Assembly: GCA_949825045.1 (NCBI GenBank)
Contig: OX463810.1
Location: forward strand, 31,444,201 to 31,508,200
Source: Argyresthia goedartella
Taxonomy: Eukaryota; Arthropoda; Insecta; Lepidoptera; Argyresthiidae
DNA length: 64,000 bases
Direction of reading: 5' to 3'
The translations under genes and the position numbers were made by a program. A model generated the notes under the pieces. That model had not been told where the DNA came from and did no database searches. It saw only the letters and a list, made by a program, of their open reading frames with translations. Below are positions 24,480 to 36,463 of this stretch, in pieces. Each line of letters begins with the position of its first letter. Position 1 is the first letter of the stretch.

Positions 24480-24836
24480 GCAATTAATTACTTCCTGTTC
24501 CCGGCGTGGTGCACGGTATTCCAGTGCTGGAAAAATAGCCCGCTCATGCTCTCCATAATAGCACTCAGAATCTCATTTTTGAAGTACGCAGCCGCACCCA
24601 GAATGATGCGATCCTCGACCTGATTATTGTGTAGAAATCATAGGGACCCTAGCCTCCCCACACATCGTCGATGCACTGCAGTGTCTTGTCAGACGTAAAG
24701 TATTCGGAATGCATCGTTATACTGAACCCGCAAGGTATAGGCATGTTTGGTGTAATGAAGCCAGAGCTGGCTGGTATAGAAGCTCTGGCAAAACGCCTTA
24801 ACGAGAGTAATTTTAACTTCGTCAGTACAACACGAC
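24480..24836 (-). pseudogene. C-terminal fragment of a non-LTR reverse transcriptase
   Basis: On the minus strand, KAFCQSFYTSQLW and RVQYNDAFRIL are followed in shifted frames by TRHCSAST and SRIASFWVRLRTSK, then MSGLFFQHWNTVHH. This order matches the C-terminal region of a LINE family common in insects. Several frameshifts are present. AT-rich sequence on its left (24300-24470) holds a diverged duplication and may be its 3' UTR. Confidence 0.5.
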
Positions 24837-24838
24837 CT

Positions 24839-24997
24839 TCAAGCTGTAATCCTCACCGATGAAACCTTCATGAAAATGAAATTTTACACTGCCAAAAAAT
24901 AGTCCAGAAATAGTCCTAAATAGTCCACAAAGAATGAAAAATAGACCTCTTATAGTTCCGAAGTTATAGCTATAGGTTGGTGAGGATTACAGCTTGA
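24839..24997. mobile_element. Inverted-repeat unit 1 with AATAGTCC motifs
   Basis: Ends are TCAAGCTGTAATCCTCACC and its exact complement (24979-24997). The interior holds AAAATAGTCCAGAAATAGTCC-type repeats. It is 2 bases away from a second unit with the same ends. Confidence 0.55.
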
Positions 24998-24999
24998 CG

Positions 25000-25167
25000 T
25001 CAAGCTGTAATCCTCATCTCTCGTACAAGCAAACGGAAGGGCCTATCGACTTGGTTTGGGTTTCAAAAAATAGTCCAGAAATAGTCCACACGGCATGCAA
25101 AATTTCAGAAATAGTCCTTCAACGATTCCAGAGTTATTAAGACATCTTGGTGAGGATTACAGCTTGA
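25000..25167. mobile_element. Inverted-repeat unit 2 with AATAGTCC motifs
   Basis: Left end 25000-25018 and right end 25149-25167 repeat the unit 1 termini with one change. The interior differs from unit 1 except for the AATAGTCC motifs. A further AATAGTCC pair follows at about 25231. The junction with unit 1 is a perfect 36-bp palindrome (24981-25016). Confidence 0.55.
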
Positions 25168-25484
25168 ACATTTGATATCATCAAATATCTTCGGAACGCC
25201 TACGACTTTCAGTTTGAAATTTGAGCCAAAAAATAGTCCAGAAATAGTCCACCGAAACAATAATGATTTCAACCTGGTTAACTTTGAAGAAGTGCATTAA
25301 AAATACAACGTTTTACTTCCCATACATTCAATACATGTACAGTCGTGTACAAAATAATAATGGGTAAACCCTAATAAACCGGTTTATATCGGTTAATTCA
25401 ATCAAAGGGCCTATACATTACTGAACTGACAGCTCCAATCCAAAAGAGAACGATCTTGAAACGCAGACCAAATAACATAAAATG

Positions 25485-25525
25485 GTCAAGTGCGAGTCGG
25501 ACTCGCACGAAGGCTTCCGTACCAC
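25485..25525 (+). repeat. Lepidopteran interspersed motif
   Basis: GGTCAAGTGCGAGTCGGACT, followed by CGCACGAAGGCTTCCGTACC, is a conserved repeat that I associate with lepidopteran genomes. It supports the organism call. It lies about 135 bases before the second THAP-like exon. Confidence 0.45.
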
Positions 25526-25659
25526 CCACAGATATCGAGAAATAGGTTGAGGGGCGTGGCACGTGCGAACAAATCTAGCCCCGATTGTCTTGTAATTAAA
25601 AATTCTCAGTAGTCGCCGGGCAACCGCAGTGACGAATTCATTTCCGCTGCTTTTCGAAA

Positions 25660-25739
25660 ATGCCGACCTGTGCAATACTTACGTGCAAAAATAGAAGCGG
25701 GAGTGTGAACTCCAAGCACGGCGGAGTAACATATTACTT
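25660..25739 (+). CDS. THAP-domain first-exon-like fragment 2
   Basis: The ATG gives MPTCAILTCKNRSGSVNSKH and continues to GGVTYY, ending before a GTAAGT donor. The Cys spacing (C4, C9) and the TY/TFH-like end match THAP fingers and the fragment at 16014, but the DNA has diverged. No later exon with the C-x2-H half was found downstream to 27845. It could be an alternative or duplicated exon, a retained transposon fragment, or the start of a gene with distant exons. Confidence 0.45.
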
Positions 25740-27846
25740 GTAAGTCTCATTCCAACTATTATTTCTTTTTAAAACACAAGAAATAAACATTATTCAGGAA
25801 ATAAATCATTCACGAAAAATTCCTCACGAGTTTATCATTAAAGTGACAATGTCAGGTTGTTCTCGCTAGGTTTAATATCCATTGCTTGTTTTGTTTCTTA
25901 ATTTCACTACAATTTGCCAAGCTAACACGCAATGAATATTTCACACTTATCTAAATACGAAAGTAATTATGCATCGAGGTACGGAGGCGAACTGTTACAC
26001 GCACGCAGAGACGACGTATAGTGATGGGGATAGTGATAGTGAGAATTATGTTTTTGAATCGATAAAAAGAAATAGTATTTTACCAACTCGAACAAAACCC
26101 ATTGGGTAATCATCTAATATTACTAACCAAAGCTCTAATGGAAAGATATACTAATATAAGACTGTATTACTTTGCAAAAAATGCTACGCCAAAATTGTCA
26201 AAACGCCAAGTTCTTAATAAATATTTACATTTTTCTGGTCAATAGGTAGTATTGTACTGTACAGGATTATACAGAAAGGGTATATATACCGAAAGGCGGT
26301 TGTTAAGGATATCAATCTGAACATCCTTCTCTATTAAAACGATTTGATCAGACCAAATTTTTTTTCACTTTGCAGTACATTTTTGGGCCGAGCGGTCAGC
26401 TGATTTGTATGGGGAAGTAAAAAATAACGTTGCTCTGATCAAATCAGATTCATTGAGTCAGTTGTTCAAAATCATGTCCCATACAACCCTTTTCGGCTTG
26501 GCACCCCGTATGTGTTACAGCCTATAAACATAGTAATAGGTATTTCTTGTAAAATAAATATGACATATTAACCAGCAATGTATTATTTTATTTATATAAC
26601 CCGGCGGCGTAGATACCACTGTCTATAAATTATAATCGATTGATGAAACGCGCTGTCCTTGCAATGTCCCAACACTAGCTCGGCCACAGATTAATAAGCT
26701 CGGCTAGCTAGTGTACCTGCGGTAGTGTGGGTGTGTTCGGACGATAGGTGCATGACATTGCACTGACCAATAAAAGCGGAAGGATTGATGTTGAGTGGTG
26801 AAGATGTGTGCGTGTTCTTAATTTTCGGCGACACTGGTTCCGAATTTCCGATACAAGCTTAGCGCCAAGGGCCTGTCTCTCGATATCTGTGGTACCACCG
26901 CACAATGGTAGGGGGATGGTGGGTGGATCTTCACTTTTGATTATTTATGGGTTTGGTTTAACAAAACTATTGTTATTACCTATCCAATACTGTGTTACTA
27001 TGCATAATACTACTAATGCTGAAGTCAGTTTATGAGATGCTAACTGCACACCTCCAGCATTTTTTTAAACCTATTCAATACTGTGTAACTATGCATAATA
27101 GGGACTACTAATACTGAAGTCAGTTTTTGAGATGCTGATATATGAGATGCTAAGTTCACACCTTCTCCTCATACAACGATTTAATCTTGGCATTGATTGA
27201 ATCAGCAGATAGTTCCGCGTCAGAATTTGCCCAATCAACTACAGCCTTTGGGCAATTAGTGAATGCGTAGCAGCAGCAAGGGGGAGCATAGCCCGTCGCG
27301 GCAGAAGCGCAGAAGTATCTACCGGTTTCAGTTCAGCATTCGTTTTGAGTGCACAGTGTCCAGGAGTAAATAAATGCGATTTGTGACTCCTGGACGACCA
27401 AAAATTTTGCAAGTCCGTAACTAACTCTAGGTGAGACCGGCTTGATTTTAGAAACCATTTTGTTCAACGTAGACAAAAGATTAGCAAAGAAAATGCTGCT
27501 AGTACGGATGTTGGGTTACTACCAGGATCAGTTGCTACCACGTCAACCTGAGCGATGTGTATTCGTGTCTTGGATCTTCATCCCGAACCAAATTCCAAAT
27601 TCCAAGTCTTTATTACTGTAGATATTTACATATACATAGCAATCGTCATTTTTTGCCACTTCTCTACATTGGACCACTGTGGGAGAAGAAGGGCGTAGAA
27701 ACTACCACAGATTGATTTTTAGATCTCTTTTTAAAAATTGCTTATGCTTAACTAATACAAAATATAATATTTAGTCATTATCATAATTAATAAGCAGGAA
27801 TAAATAATTACAAAATTATTAACAGCAAGGTCTGTGTTGAGCCAGA
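25740..27846. other. Gene-poor stretch
   Basis: No supported gene. A diverged direct duplication of about 80-95 bases occurs at 26978-27053 and 27069-27166. A perfect 12-bp inverted repeat (GATTTGATCAGA) spans 26341-26447. Minus-strand open pieces near 27180-27450 contain SDAELSADSINAKIKSLYEE but could not be placed. Confidence 0.4.
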
Positions 27847-29458
27847 TTAACCCCATACAGACCCATCATTTAAGTAATCTTGAACATTGTAATATCCCTT
27901 TTTCGACAAAGTCGCTTTAACATGGATTTTAAATAGCTCAAATGGCAATTTCAAGATCTCCAGAGGTATCTTGTTGTAGTAGAGAATGCATTGACCCTTG
28001 AAAGAATTGCTAACCTTCGCGAGTCTAAACCGGGGCGCAAGTAGTCTGTGATTATTTCTTAGGTTAACATTACAGCTATCGCTAAGTTTGGGAAATTTTG
28101 TAAGGTTCTTGCGTACACACATTATATTTTCGAAAATAAATTGACTAGCTACAGTTAGTATGTCAATTTCTTTAAAAGCTGTCTTAAGGAGTCTGTGCGT
28201 TTTAAATTATAAATTGCTCGAATAGCTCTTTTCTATAAATTAAAAATAGTTTGAATATCCGCTGCTTTCCCCCACAACAAGATACCATAGGACATGACAC
28301 TATGAAAGTAACTAAAATATACTAGCCTAGATGTAGCCACATCCCTGTTTTGTCTGATGTTCCTAACAGCGTAAGCCGCAGAACTTAATTTACCAGCCAA
28401 TTTTTCTATGTGGGGTCCCCACTGCAATTTTTTATCAATGGTTATTCCAAGAAACTTCGTGTCATTTACTAATTCTAACGTATAGCTGTCCAACACTAAA
28501 CCGGTCCCAACTTGCCTGACATTTGGAAGTGAGAATTTGATACATTTGGTTTTACCAGCATTTAACAATAAATTGTTAACTGTGAACCAATTCAAGGTTA
28601 AAGATAATACTCTATTGACATCATCAAAATCTTCTTTTTGTCTTTCAATTTTGAAGACCAGTGACGTATCATCAGCAAACAACACTATGTTAGTCAATTT
28701 CTCCACCATAAAAGGCAGATCGTTAATATATACCAGGAATAAGAAAGGGCCTAATATGGAACCTTGTGGAACGCCAATTTTTACCCCCGATCCATCAGAT
28801 TTAACGCCGTTGACTTCTGCCTTTTGAATTCTATTGCTTAGGTATGATCTTAGTAGATCCAACGCTTTATTTCTAACTCCGTAATGATTTAATTTCATTA
28901 GTAACGTGTCATGATCAACACAATCAAATGCCTTCGACAGATCGCAAAAAACACCGATAGCATCCTGTGCGGCTTCCCATGCAGAATAAATATGAGATAT
29001 AAGGGCATCCGTAGTCGATTTACCCCTAGTGAAACCGTATTGCTGAGTTGTTTTGTACGGTTGAAGTGTGAGAGCATTTGATTGAGTATAATATTTTCAA
29101 AAATTTTACTTAGTGCTGGAAGAACCGATATTGGTCTGAAATTTGACGGATCACCCTTGTCTCCAGACTTGAACAGAGGTATAAGTTTACTGTGTTTCAT
29201 GAGGTCTGGGAAAGCTCCATCATCAACACATTTATTGAATATATAAGCTAGGTGTGGGGCTATAACAAGTATTATTGAACCAATAACTTTGACTGACATA
29301 ACCCACAGGTCTTCAGTATTTTTTAAGTTAAGTAATCTATACGTTTTGACAATATCCTGGGGACATACATGATAAAATTTTAAATCTACATTACTGATGC
29401 TAGTGCTGTTTTTTTTTTTTTTGAACAGGCACATTATCGTTATACCCTGAACTTCCAA
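27847..29458 (-). pseudogene. LINE reverse transcriptase, 5'-truncated and frameshifted
   Basis: Reading from 29458 down: an RT N-terminal part (LIPLFKSGDKGDPSNFRPIS), then a frameshift near 29040 in the region that should reach the SKAFD motif. The next piece (28898-28233) has KIGVPQGSILGPFLFLVYIN and VLFADDTSLV and runs into the thumb (FLGITIDKKLQWG). After another frame break the C-terminal piece runs from 28122 to 27847. The endonuclease is absent, and sequence homology to the 10.2-kb fragment starts near 29420. The pattern fits a jockey/CR1-group LINE. The copy is inactive. Confidence 0.75.
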
Positions 29459-29460
29459 CC

Positions 29461-29823
29461 TGCAGGTCCGTAGATGTTGGCACGTAGTGTGCCCAGCAGG
29501 AGCTGGGTCCCAGCATGATCGTTTAGCAAAGTATAGACTTGCCCGATATTGTCAATACAATGCTGATTGACAAGACTTTGACCATCAGGGAAGAGCTGCA
29601 TTTGCACCGATCCGGGCAAGTATTCATCGATATTCCCAGCAAATAATTATTGATAGAATCAATTAGATCTTTAATCGTAGGTACTGAAGGTAGCTGAAAC
29701 ATCCTGTTGTTCACGCGTACGCCTGCGACGCCTAGCCGATTGTACTTGTACTAGGGTGAAAAACAAGAGCTTTCGTCAGAGGAGGTGTACTCTCGATTCA
29801 TGGTTTCTGCAATGGTAGGATTC
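29461..29823. other. Unidentified block between LINE and BEL-A
   Basis: Minus-strand frames carry short plausible peptides (MFQLPSVPTIKDL; and in another frame VNQHCIDNIGQVYTLLNDHA, then LLLGTLRAN) that look like pieces of one frameshifted protein. I could not assign a family. It was the target site of BEL-A and continues beyond 41971. Confidence 0.35.
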
Positions 29824-29828
29824 ACTGT

Positions 29829-30399
29829 TGATTTATTTCCACGCCTACCGAACGGCGTGGAATCCGGAGGGGGTGGGCTTTTGCCAGCACGTGAGAGAAA
29901 AGTGAGTTGAATTGTTACTGACCTTGTCGTCGCAGACTGATAGATCGAAAGCTCGATTCGAGACAGGAATGCGGGAGAGGAGACAGTTTTGGGATAGGAG
30001 AGGAATCGAAACCTTGCCGTCGCTGCCGACGCTGTCGCCGGCGTGCTGCCTGCCGACACGTGGAGTCGCCGCTACCGGTACGACGATGTCCAATCAACAC
30101 GGATCACTTGACCGCTGACGCGAATCTACTTATTTCCCGACGATGTAGATGATTAACACTCCGACCAGGCCCGACGCCTGTATTTGGTAATTGGTACACC
30201 GAAATACCATCAATGGCACGATGCCTGAGCAGACATGTTTTTTCTCCCGACGAGAAAAGGATAAAGATAACCTCCAATTTTTTCCTCTCGTTGGTACGAG
30301 TGACAGCTGCGGTCCGTTTCCGCTTAGTGATGTCCCGATTACTCGCGGTCGATCCGCGCAACAAAAAACCGGTGCGTTCCGCAGCATAAATATTAAACA
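29829..30399 (-). repeat. BEL-A 3' LTR
   Basis: 571 bases, TG...CA on the element strand, starting TGTTTAATATTTATGC. It follows the Pol stop, a 7-bp hairpin and a G-rich tract (GGGCGGGTGA). Confidence 0.9.
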
Positions 30400-30430
30400 G
30401 TCACCCGCCCGGACAGGCCCGAACCTGTCC
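30400..30430 (-). promoter_or_regulatory. BEL-A polypurine tract and preceding hairpin
   Basis: On the element strand GGACAGG-loop-CCTGTCC (30430-30411) directly follows the Pol stop codon. A G-rich tract ending at the LTR follows it. The same stem with a different loop occurs in both BEL-B copies. The G-rich tract is the likely plus-strand primer. Confidence 0.55.
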
Positions 30431-33400
30431 CTAATCAATAGGAAGGCGAGAAAGTGTTGCGACCGCTCTCTTGAGGACCGAGTCCCCCACCTTGACTTCT
30501 GCTGATCGAGGCGTGCCATCCCGACCCGTGTACAAATTGACGATCCGTCCTCGTCTCCATCTCAATGATGGCAGGTTCGCATCCTTAATCAGCACCAAAT
30601 CACCGACTTGAGGGGGACTCGTCCGGTCAGTCCACTTAAGGCGCTGCTGCAAGATGTGCAAGTACTCAAGGGACCACCGTTTCCAAAAATCTTGAGCCAT
30701 CTGCTGCAACATCTGCCACCTAGTTAACCGACTTAACTTAACATCACCGAATGGGTATTCTGGCAGGGCGTTAAGGGGCTGACCTATCAGGAAGTGACCC
30801 GGAGTCAACGCTTCCAAATCATTTGGATCCGAACTGAGCGGGCACAACGGACGCGAGTTCAGTGTCATTTCAATTTTACAGAACAGCGTCGCAAGCTCTT
30901 CAAAGTGTAGAGAGGTATCACCGATGATCCTCGTCAGGTGCGACTTAGCCGATTTAACCGCAGCCTCAAAAATTCCTCCCCAATGAGGACATCCCGGCGG
31001 ACTGAAAACCCATTCAATCCCTCGCCGGGAGCAAGCCGTACCGATGGCGTCCTGGTTACCGTTCAGGAATTGAGTGACCTCCTGCAGATATCGCCTGGCT
31101 ACGACAAAATTTGTGCCGTTTTCCGAACGGATTAATGTCGGGAGGCCCCTTCGTGAGACGAACCGATCCAGACAAGCGATAAATGCCTCCGTAGTGAGGT
31201 CACTGACCACCTCCAAGTGGACTGCCTTCGTGGCCAAGCACACGAAGACGCACAGGTATGCCTTCACTAATCTGGCGTTCCGTAGCTGTGAAGACTTGAC
31301 CATGAATGGTCCCGCGAAATCCGTTCCGACACCCGCAAAGGGCCGGATTTCGTTAACCCTATCCGAGGGCAAGTCGCCCATCTGGGGCTGCATCGTAGCC
31401 GCCTTGGCCCGATAACAAGGCAGGCACCGAAATACGACGCTCCGCACTAAGCGTCTTCCCGATAGAATCCAGAACTCGCGCTGGAGAAACGCCATCAAGG
31501 CGTGGCATCCGATATGCCCATTCCGAATGTGTCGATCCTGTATCAACAGTTCGACCAACTTCCCTTTCCTAGGGAGTAACAACGGGTGGCGAGCCGCATA
31601 AGGCAGGTTGGCATTCCGCAGCCGACCTCCTACCCTCAGCAATCCTTGAGGGTCAATAAACGGGTTGAGCCGAGCCACAGCTCCCTTCAGTTGGACGCGT
31701 CCGCGTCTCAGCATGTCAAGTTCGGACTTAAAGTGCACCGTCTGCACGTTCCGTACCAATGCGAACAACGCATGGTTCCGTTCCCGTGGTGTCAGGACCT
31801 GTGTCCGCACTCGTTGCGCCTCAGAATTCCGACAATTCCGCGCAAATCGGCAGATCCAGGCGGTCACATTGACCAGCTTGTCGAGCGAGCTGTACCGTTC
31901 CAGCAGGCTGAACTCCTCTTCCGGCTCTGGTTGCGTCGTACACACACCGACTGTCAAGGCGCCGTTCGCCGTGGTAACGCGTGGACTCATTGGCCAATCC
32001 GATTCGGCTTGAGTCAACCATTTTGGACCCCACCACAAGGGATGTCCAACTAACTCCGGAGCGTGACACCCACGAGACGCACAGTCTGCTGGGTTCATTT
32101 CCCCTGGAACATGTCTCCAGATTAAGGGAACCTCCGAATTCAAAATCTGTGAAACCCGATTCGCCACAAAAATCTCCAGCTTGTGAACTGAAGCCTTCAG
32201 CCAGCATAACACGATCTGGCTGTCCGTCCAAGCGTAGACCGTATCTTCTAACGCTATTGACCCACGAAGAACCGTCATCGTGTGGTTGAGCAGACGAGTC
32301 AGGAGAGCCGCTCCCGAAAGCTCTAACTTGGGAATGGTCAGGCGAGTGCGCAACGGCGCAACCTTGCTCTTGGCCATGACCAACCGCACATCAACCTCCC
32401 CCGAGGAGTCGACCGTACGCAGATACACCGCAGCTCCGAAGCCCTTCTCCGAGGCATCGCAAAACCCATGCAGGGTGGCGGTGTATCGTTTGGTGGGGAC
32501 CAACCTCCGTGGCAGTGAAATCCGATTGATGCCAGGGAGGGTCGAAAAGAACGAGTCCCACTCTGAGCTCAATGACCCGCCGATCGGGTCGTCCCAGTTC
32601 AGCTCAGCAGACCACAATTGCTGCATAAAACACTTGAGATGAAATGTTACCGGGGTGATCCACCCGTTTGGATCAAATGTCCTAGCCACCGTTGAAAGGA
32701 CGTTCCGTTTCGTCCAGACCTTCGGGGAGTCCAACTCGACCCGATACGAAAACATGTCTGACACCGGCTGGTACTGGACGCCTAATACCTACAACATATT
32801 TGGATTTTCCAAATTTTCAAAAATGTGGGGATCCTGCTGGTAGTCATCCGAAAGACCAGTCAGTAACTCTGGAGAGTTCGACATGCATTTCCGGAGCTCG
32901 TAACCTCCACCCCGTAAGAGCTCAACTAGCTCGTCCCGTCGAGCGAGCGCCTCCTCTACGGAATCTGCACCGGTACAGATATCGTCCACGTAGAGATCCT
33001 GCTCCAGGATCGCTGCTCCTCTAGGGAAGTTTAACCGTTCTCGATCCGCTAACTCCCGCAGAGTGCGAATCGCCAAATAAGGACTAGACCGTAGCCCGTA
33101 CGTGTTGGTGTTCAGCTCGTACACCCTGATGGGCTGATCTGGGCTCTCTCGCCACAGTATCAGCTGATACCGTCTATCGTCAGGGTGAATGACCGTCTGT
33201 CTAAATATCATCCGGATGTCAGCTACAAACACAACATTGTGTCGACGGAACCGTGTGATAACATCCGCGATGTCATGGTTCAACTTCGGCCCTGAATGCA
33301 AACACTGGTTCAGGTTCATGCCGTTAGATGTTGATGCCGATCCATCGAACACTACCCGTATTTTGCCCTCCGGGGTCCTCAAGACCGCGTGATGGGGCAG

Positions 33401-34273
33401 GAAGCAGTGGTCTTCACGCTTCCAGTCGATACCCGAAACCGACATGTGGCCGAGCGACTCGTATTCCCGCATGAAATCGACGTACTTCTGCCGGAAAATC
33501 CCGTCACGCTTCATGCGTCGGTCCATCGACAGAAGCCGCGTCTCGGCTGCATGGTGTGAACTGCCCAGCGGTGGGCGATCACTCCGGAATGGAAGACGTG
33601 TTAGAAATCGACCTGACCGAAGGCGACCAGTATTGTTCCGATAAAACTGTTCACACTCTTCTTCAACCGGATCCAACCGGCGGACCGTAGGTGGTTCCTC
33701 CACCTCCCAAAACTTCTGTATCACCTCCGAGAGAACAGAACCGAATAAGGGACTACGAGTCGCTAGGCGTGGGGCAGCCGGCATGACCGGACCCATTACC
33801 GCATGGCCCAGTCTGGTGTTGACCGAAACCAGACCAGTCGCCTGCAACACGTGGACACCTGGCACTAACAGGTATCCCAAGGCATCGACACCCAATAAAA
33901 TGTCTACTGGGCCCGGAATATCGAACTCCGGGTCAGCCAGTGACAACCCAGCGACAAACTGTCGCACCGAGGGCGACAACCGTACGTGAGGGTGTGAGCC
34001 CATCACATTAGGCATGACTAATGCCGTGACCGTCAGATTCACCGATGAATCCACCCGTGACGAGAGAGTAATCCGACATACTCCCTTAACGGAACCGACT
34101 TCCGTGTTCCCAATTCCCCGAATGGAATGTGGATACTCCCTTACTGAAATGCCCAACCGTCTTACAAGGTTGCACGAGACTAAGCACCCCTGGGCCCCCG
34201 AGTCCAATAGTGCTCGTGCTACACAAGATTTGCCGTCCGAACTCCACGCTATCACCGAGGCGGTGGGGAGCAT
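30431..34273 (-). pseudogene. BEL-A Pol (PR-RT-RNase H-IN), one in-frame amber codon
   Basis: From 34273 down, the aspartic protease has ALLDSGAQGCLVS, then RT with FLPHHAVLRTPEGKIRVVFD, FVADIRMIF and the catalytic LYVDDI. One TAG at 32789-32791 (after NPNML) closes the frame, but the same frame continues from VLGVQYQ to 30431. RNase H follows (GFCDASEKGFGAAVYL, AWTDSQIVLCWL), then the integrase H2C2 zinc domain (CLPCYRAK) and a catalytic core with GTDFAGP, RSENGTNFV and HWGGIFEAAVK. The usual second catalytic motif SDNG reads SENG here, an Asp-to-Glu change. The C-terminal Pao domain (VGDLVLIKDANLPSLRWRRG) completes it. About 1280 codons is a normal Pol length. Confidence 0.9.
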
Positions 34274-34318
34274 GACCGTCTGTGGAGTGGCGGCACCCTG
34301 TAAGTGGGCGGCGTGTCC

Positions 34319-35436
34319 CTAGCGGGAACCTCCGCGGGATCCGAACCCGCTGGGACCCCCGTCGGCCCGGTAACTCGGCTGCTGATATGCCACCGGTGGC
34401 ATATCAGACCGTATGTACATCAGGGGGTCCCAACCCGCATAATAGGCCCCTCGCTGTCCCGGTACCCGACCATACCGGACTGTGTACGGTGTGTCCGGTG
34501 GCCACCGTGGATGGAGGGGGGAGAGCGGATGCAACCTGGGGCGCTCTAGGAATGGGGGCGACATCCGACTGTTCGCCTCCCAGAGCGACGGGCAGGGTGG
34601 CGCAGAAGGTGGTGGGCTCCCAGCCTTCGCGCCACTCATAGGTGCCATCTGACACCCGCCCGTAACACGCGGTGAGCCAGCGGCCCGAAGTCCTCGCTGA
34701 CCCTGGATAGCGGCGACCGAACCCCGGCTATCCCGCCTGTTACCCCCCCGCGCTGCCCCCTTCCCCTCGGGGGGGGGTCCCGTCCGCGGGTACCCCAGTC
34801 AACCCGTTGGTGACTCCCGTTGCCCGGAGGGGGACTGGGTCCGGCCCTGGTTGGGCCCTGTGACCGACCAACCTGAGTCCGGCCCTGGTGACCGTCCGAA
34901 GGGCCTGACCGGTTCAGGCACAACACGATGTGGTGCTTGCCACCGCAGCACTCACAGGGGGACGCCCGTGAGCACTCGCTCAGCGGGTGCGGCCCCAAAC
35001 AACCGAAACACAATCGGTGGCGGAAGACCACCTTCCTGCTGGCAGCCACACCGAGCGCCTTAAAGTTGGCGCAACTGGTCACTTCATGACCGGCACTGTC
35101 GCAGTGCACACAGCCGTCACCCGACGGCGCGGCACTCAAAACGCCAAATTGTTTTGACCGCCAACCCCCCCGTGGGCACTCCATCGCTTGGTCAGCATCC
35201 GCGCAGAGCTGCTTCACTGCAGCCACCGAGGCCTCATCCGTAAGCCCGAGGGCTTCAGCCTCCGCAGCCAGCCGACAGACCTTCCCGACGCGTGTCATTG
35301 GGTCCTCCACACGCTTGAGCAGGACATCGTCCATGTCAGGTCGCTCCACATACTTGTGAGTATGGGCGAGCCATCTCATCTCCTCACGGACACCATACCG
35401 CAGTACCGTCAAGGGCGAAGGTGCCATGGTTACCAA
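34319..35436 (-). pseudogene. BEL-A Gag lacking the capsid domain
   Basis: The start MVTMAPSPLTVLRYGVREEM aligns in layout with BEL-B Gag. After about 90 residues (ending GGWRSKQFG) the sequence passes directly to the zinc knuckles (CVHCDSAGHEVTSCANF and CFGCLGPHPLSEC). The roughly 230-residue DUF1759 capsid part present in BEL-B is missing. A frameshift near 34640-34650 moves the Pro-rich C-terminus (MSPPFLERPRL...GSRGGSR) to another frame. That frame ends in TAG at 34319-34321 and is in phase with Pol. Such a Gag should not assemble particles alone. Confidence 0.8.
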
Positions 35437-35920
35437 TTCAATTGTTTCTGGTCCTATGCTTCACTACCGAACTAAGCACAGCCAGAGACCAGCACTTTCC
35501 CGTCAGCGCTGGGCACAGAAATTAAAACTAAGTTGTAAAAACCAAGGCAACCACTAACACAATTAAATCCTAAACCATATTTAATATGGTCGCCCTGTGG
35601 ACATACACCTTATAAATATATACTCTAAATCAATTAGAGAATGCCACCATATGGTACAATACAAATAACACACAAAAAGGTATTATAAAAAAAACTATTT
35701 TTCTAGAAGTGGCCCCTCCGATATGACCCACACTTCTTTTGAGGTCAGCAAAATCAGCTTAATACCCCCTAAATAGCCCGACCCTGCTATCTAAACCGAA
35801 ATAACACTGCAGTACTATAGAACCCGACGTTCTACCGCAAGTAATACAATCTAGTTACTTCGCAGAATGACTGTTCAATCTTTTATGCGCACAAACAGTA
35901 GTTTCCGACTACACTTATAC
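35437..35920 (-). other. BEL-A 5' leader, Gag-proximal part
   Basis: Non-coding leader between the Gag start and the BEL-B insertion. It is AT-rich with no open frame. The rest of the leader lies at 41221-41394. The duplicated target GTATA reads TATAC on the + strand at 35916-35920. Confidence 0.7.
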
Positions 35921-36463
35921 TGTTCAGGCCTCTCGGCACCCAATGACCTCGCAGGGGCCCATCAGCTACGAGGTAGCGTAGCGATCAGATGCCAAGAAGT
36001 GTGAACGTCGGCGATTCACCGAGCTAATACTTATGGAGTCGATCTAACCTGGTCTGTGCTTCGGTCCCGTCAACCTCCTGTCTCTCTGCAAGGCCCGGGT
36101 GCACCCTAGGCTCTTCTTGGTAGACAGGTTCTTCAGCCAACCAGGTATGACTGGCAGGCCAGCTTCGACGCGCACAGTGTTCCAACACAGGTTATGTTAC
36201 GTGGGAAAAACCAATCGGCCACGTAAATGCGAACTTTATCTGGTTCGGGGAACCACAACACACTCAGCTATATAGACAATCCTGAGGGGAACCCGAATAC
36301 ATTCCAGATGGCTTGCGATTTAAATTCAATACCCCAATCAATACGCGTTACATTGCGAGGGCTTTCGTCTGTCAGTTGTCAAAAACTGCTAGGTTGGCAG
36401 CAACGTCAAATTCAAAATGGCCGTTCCGAAACCATCGATCGAATATCGATTTGGAATCGAACA
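35921..36463 (-). repeat. BEL-B(-) 3' LTR
   Basis: 543 bases starting TGTTCGATTCC on the element strand and ending CCTGAACA. It is nearly identical to the 5' LTR at 40677 and to both LTRs of BEL-B(+). Confidence 0.92.

Noticed and set aside
24979..25018. Rho-independent-like terminator from the 36-bp palindrome
   Set aside because: Eukaryotic context; the palindrome is explained by adjacent inverted-repeat ends.
26708..27035. Overlapping 65-75 codon frames on both strands
   Set aside because: Short, no motif, in repeat-like DNA.
30938..34641. Many long plus-strand frames opposite BEL-A Pol and Gag
   Set aside because: They mirror the minus-strand coding sequence, have no domain logic and follow its GC-rich codon pattern.
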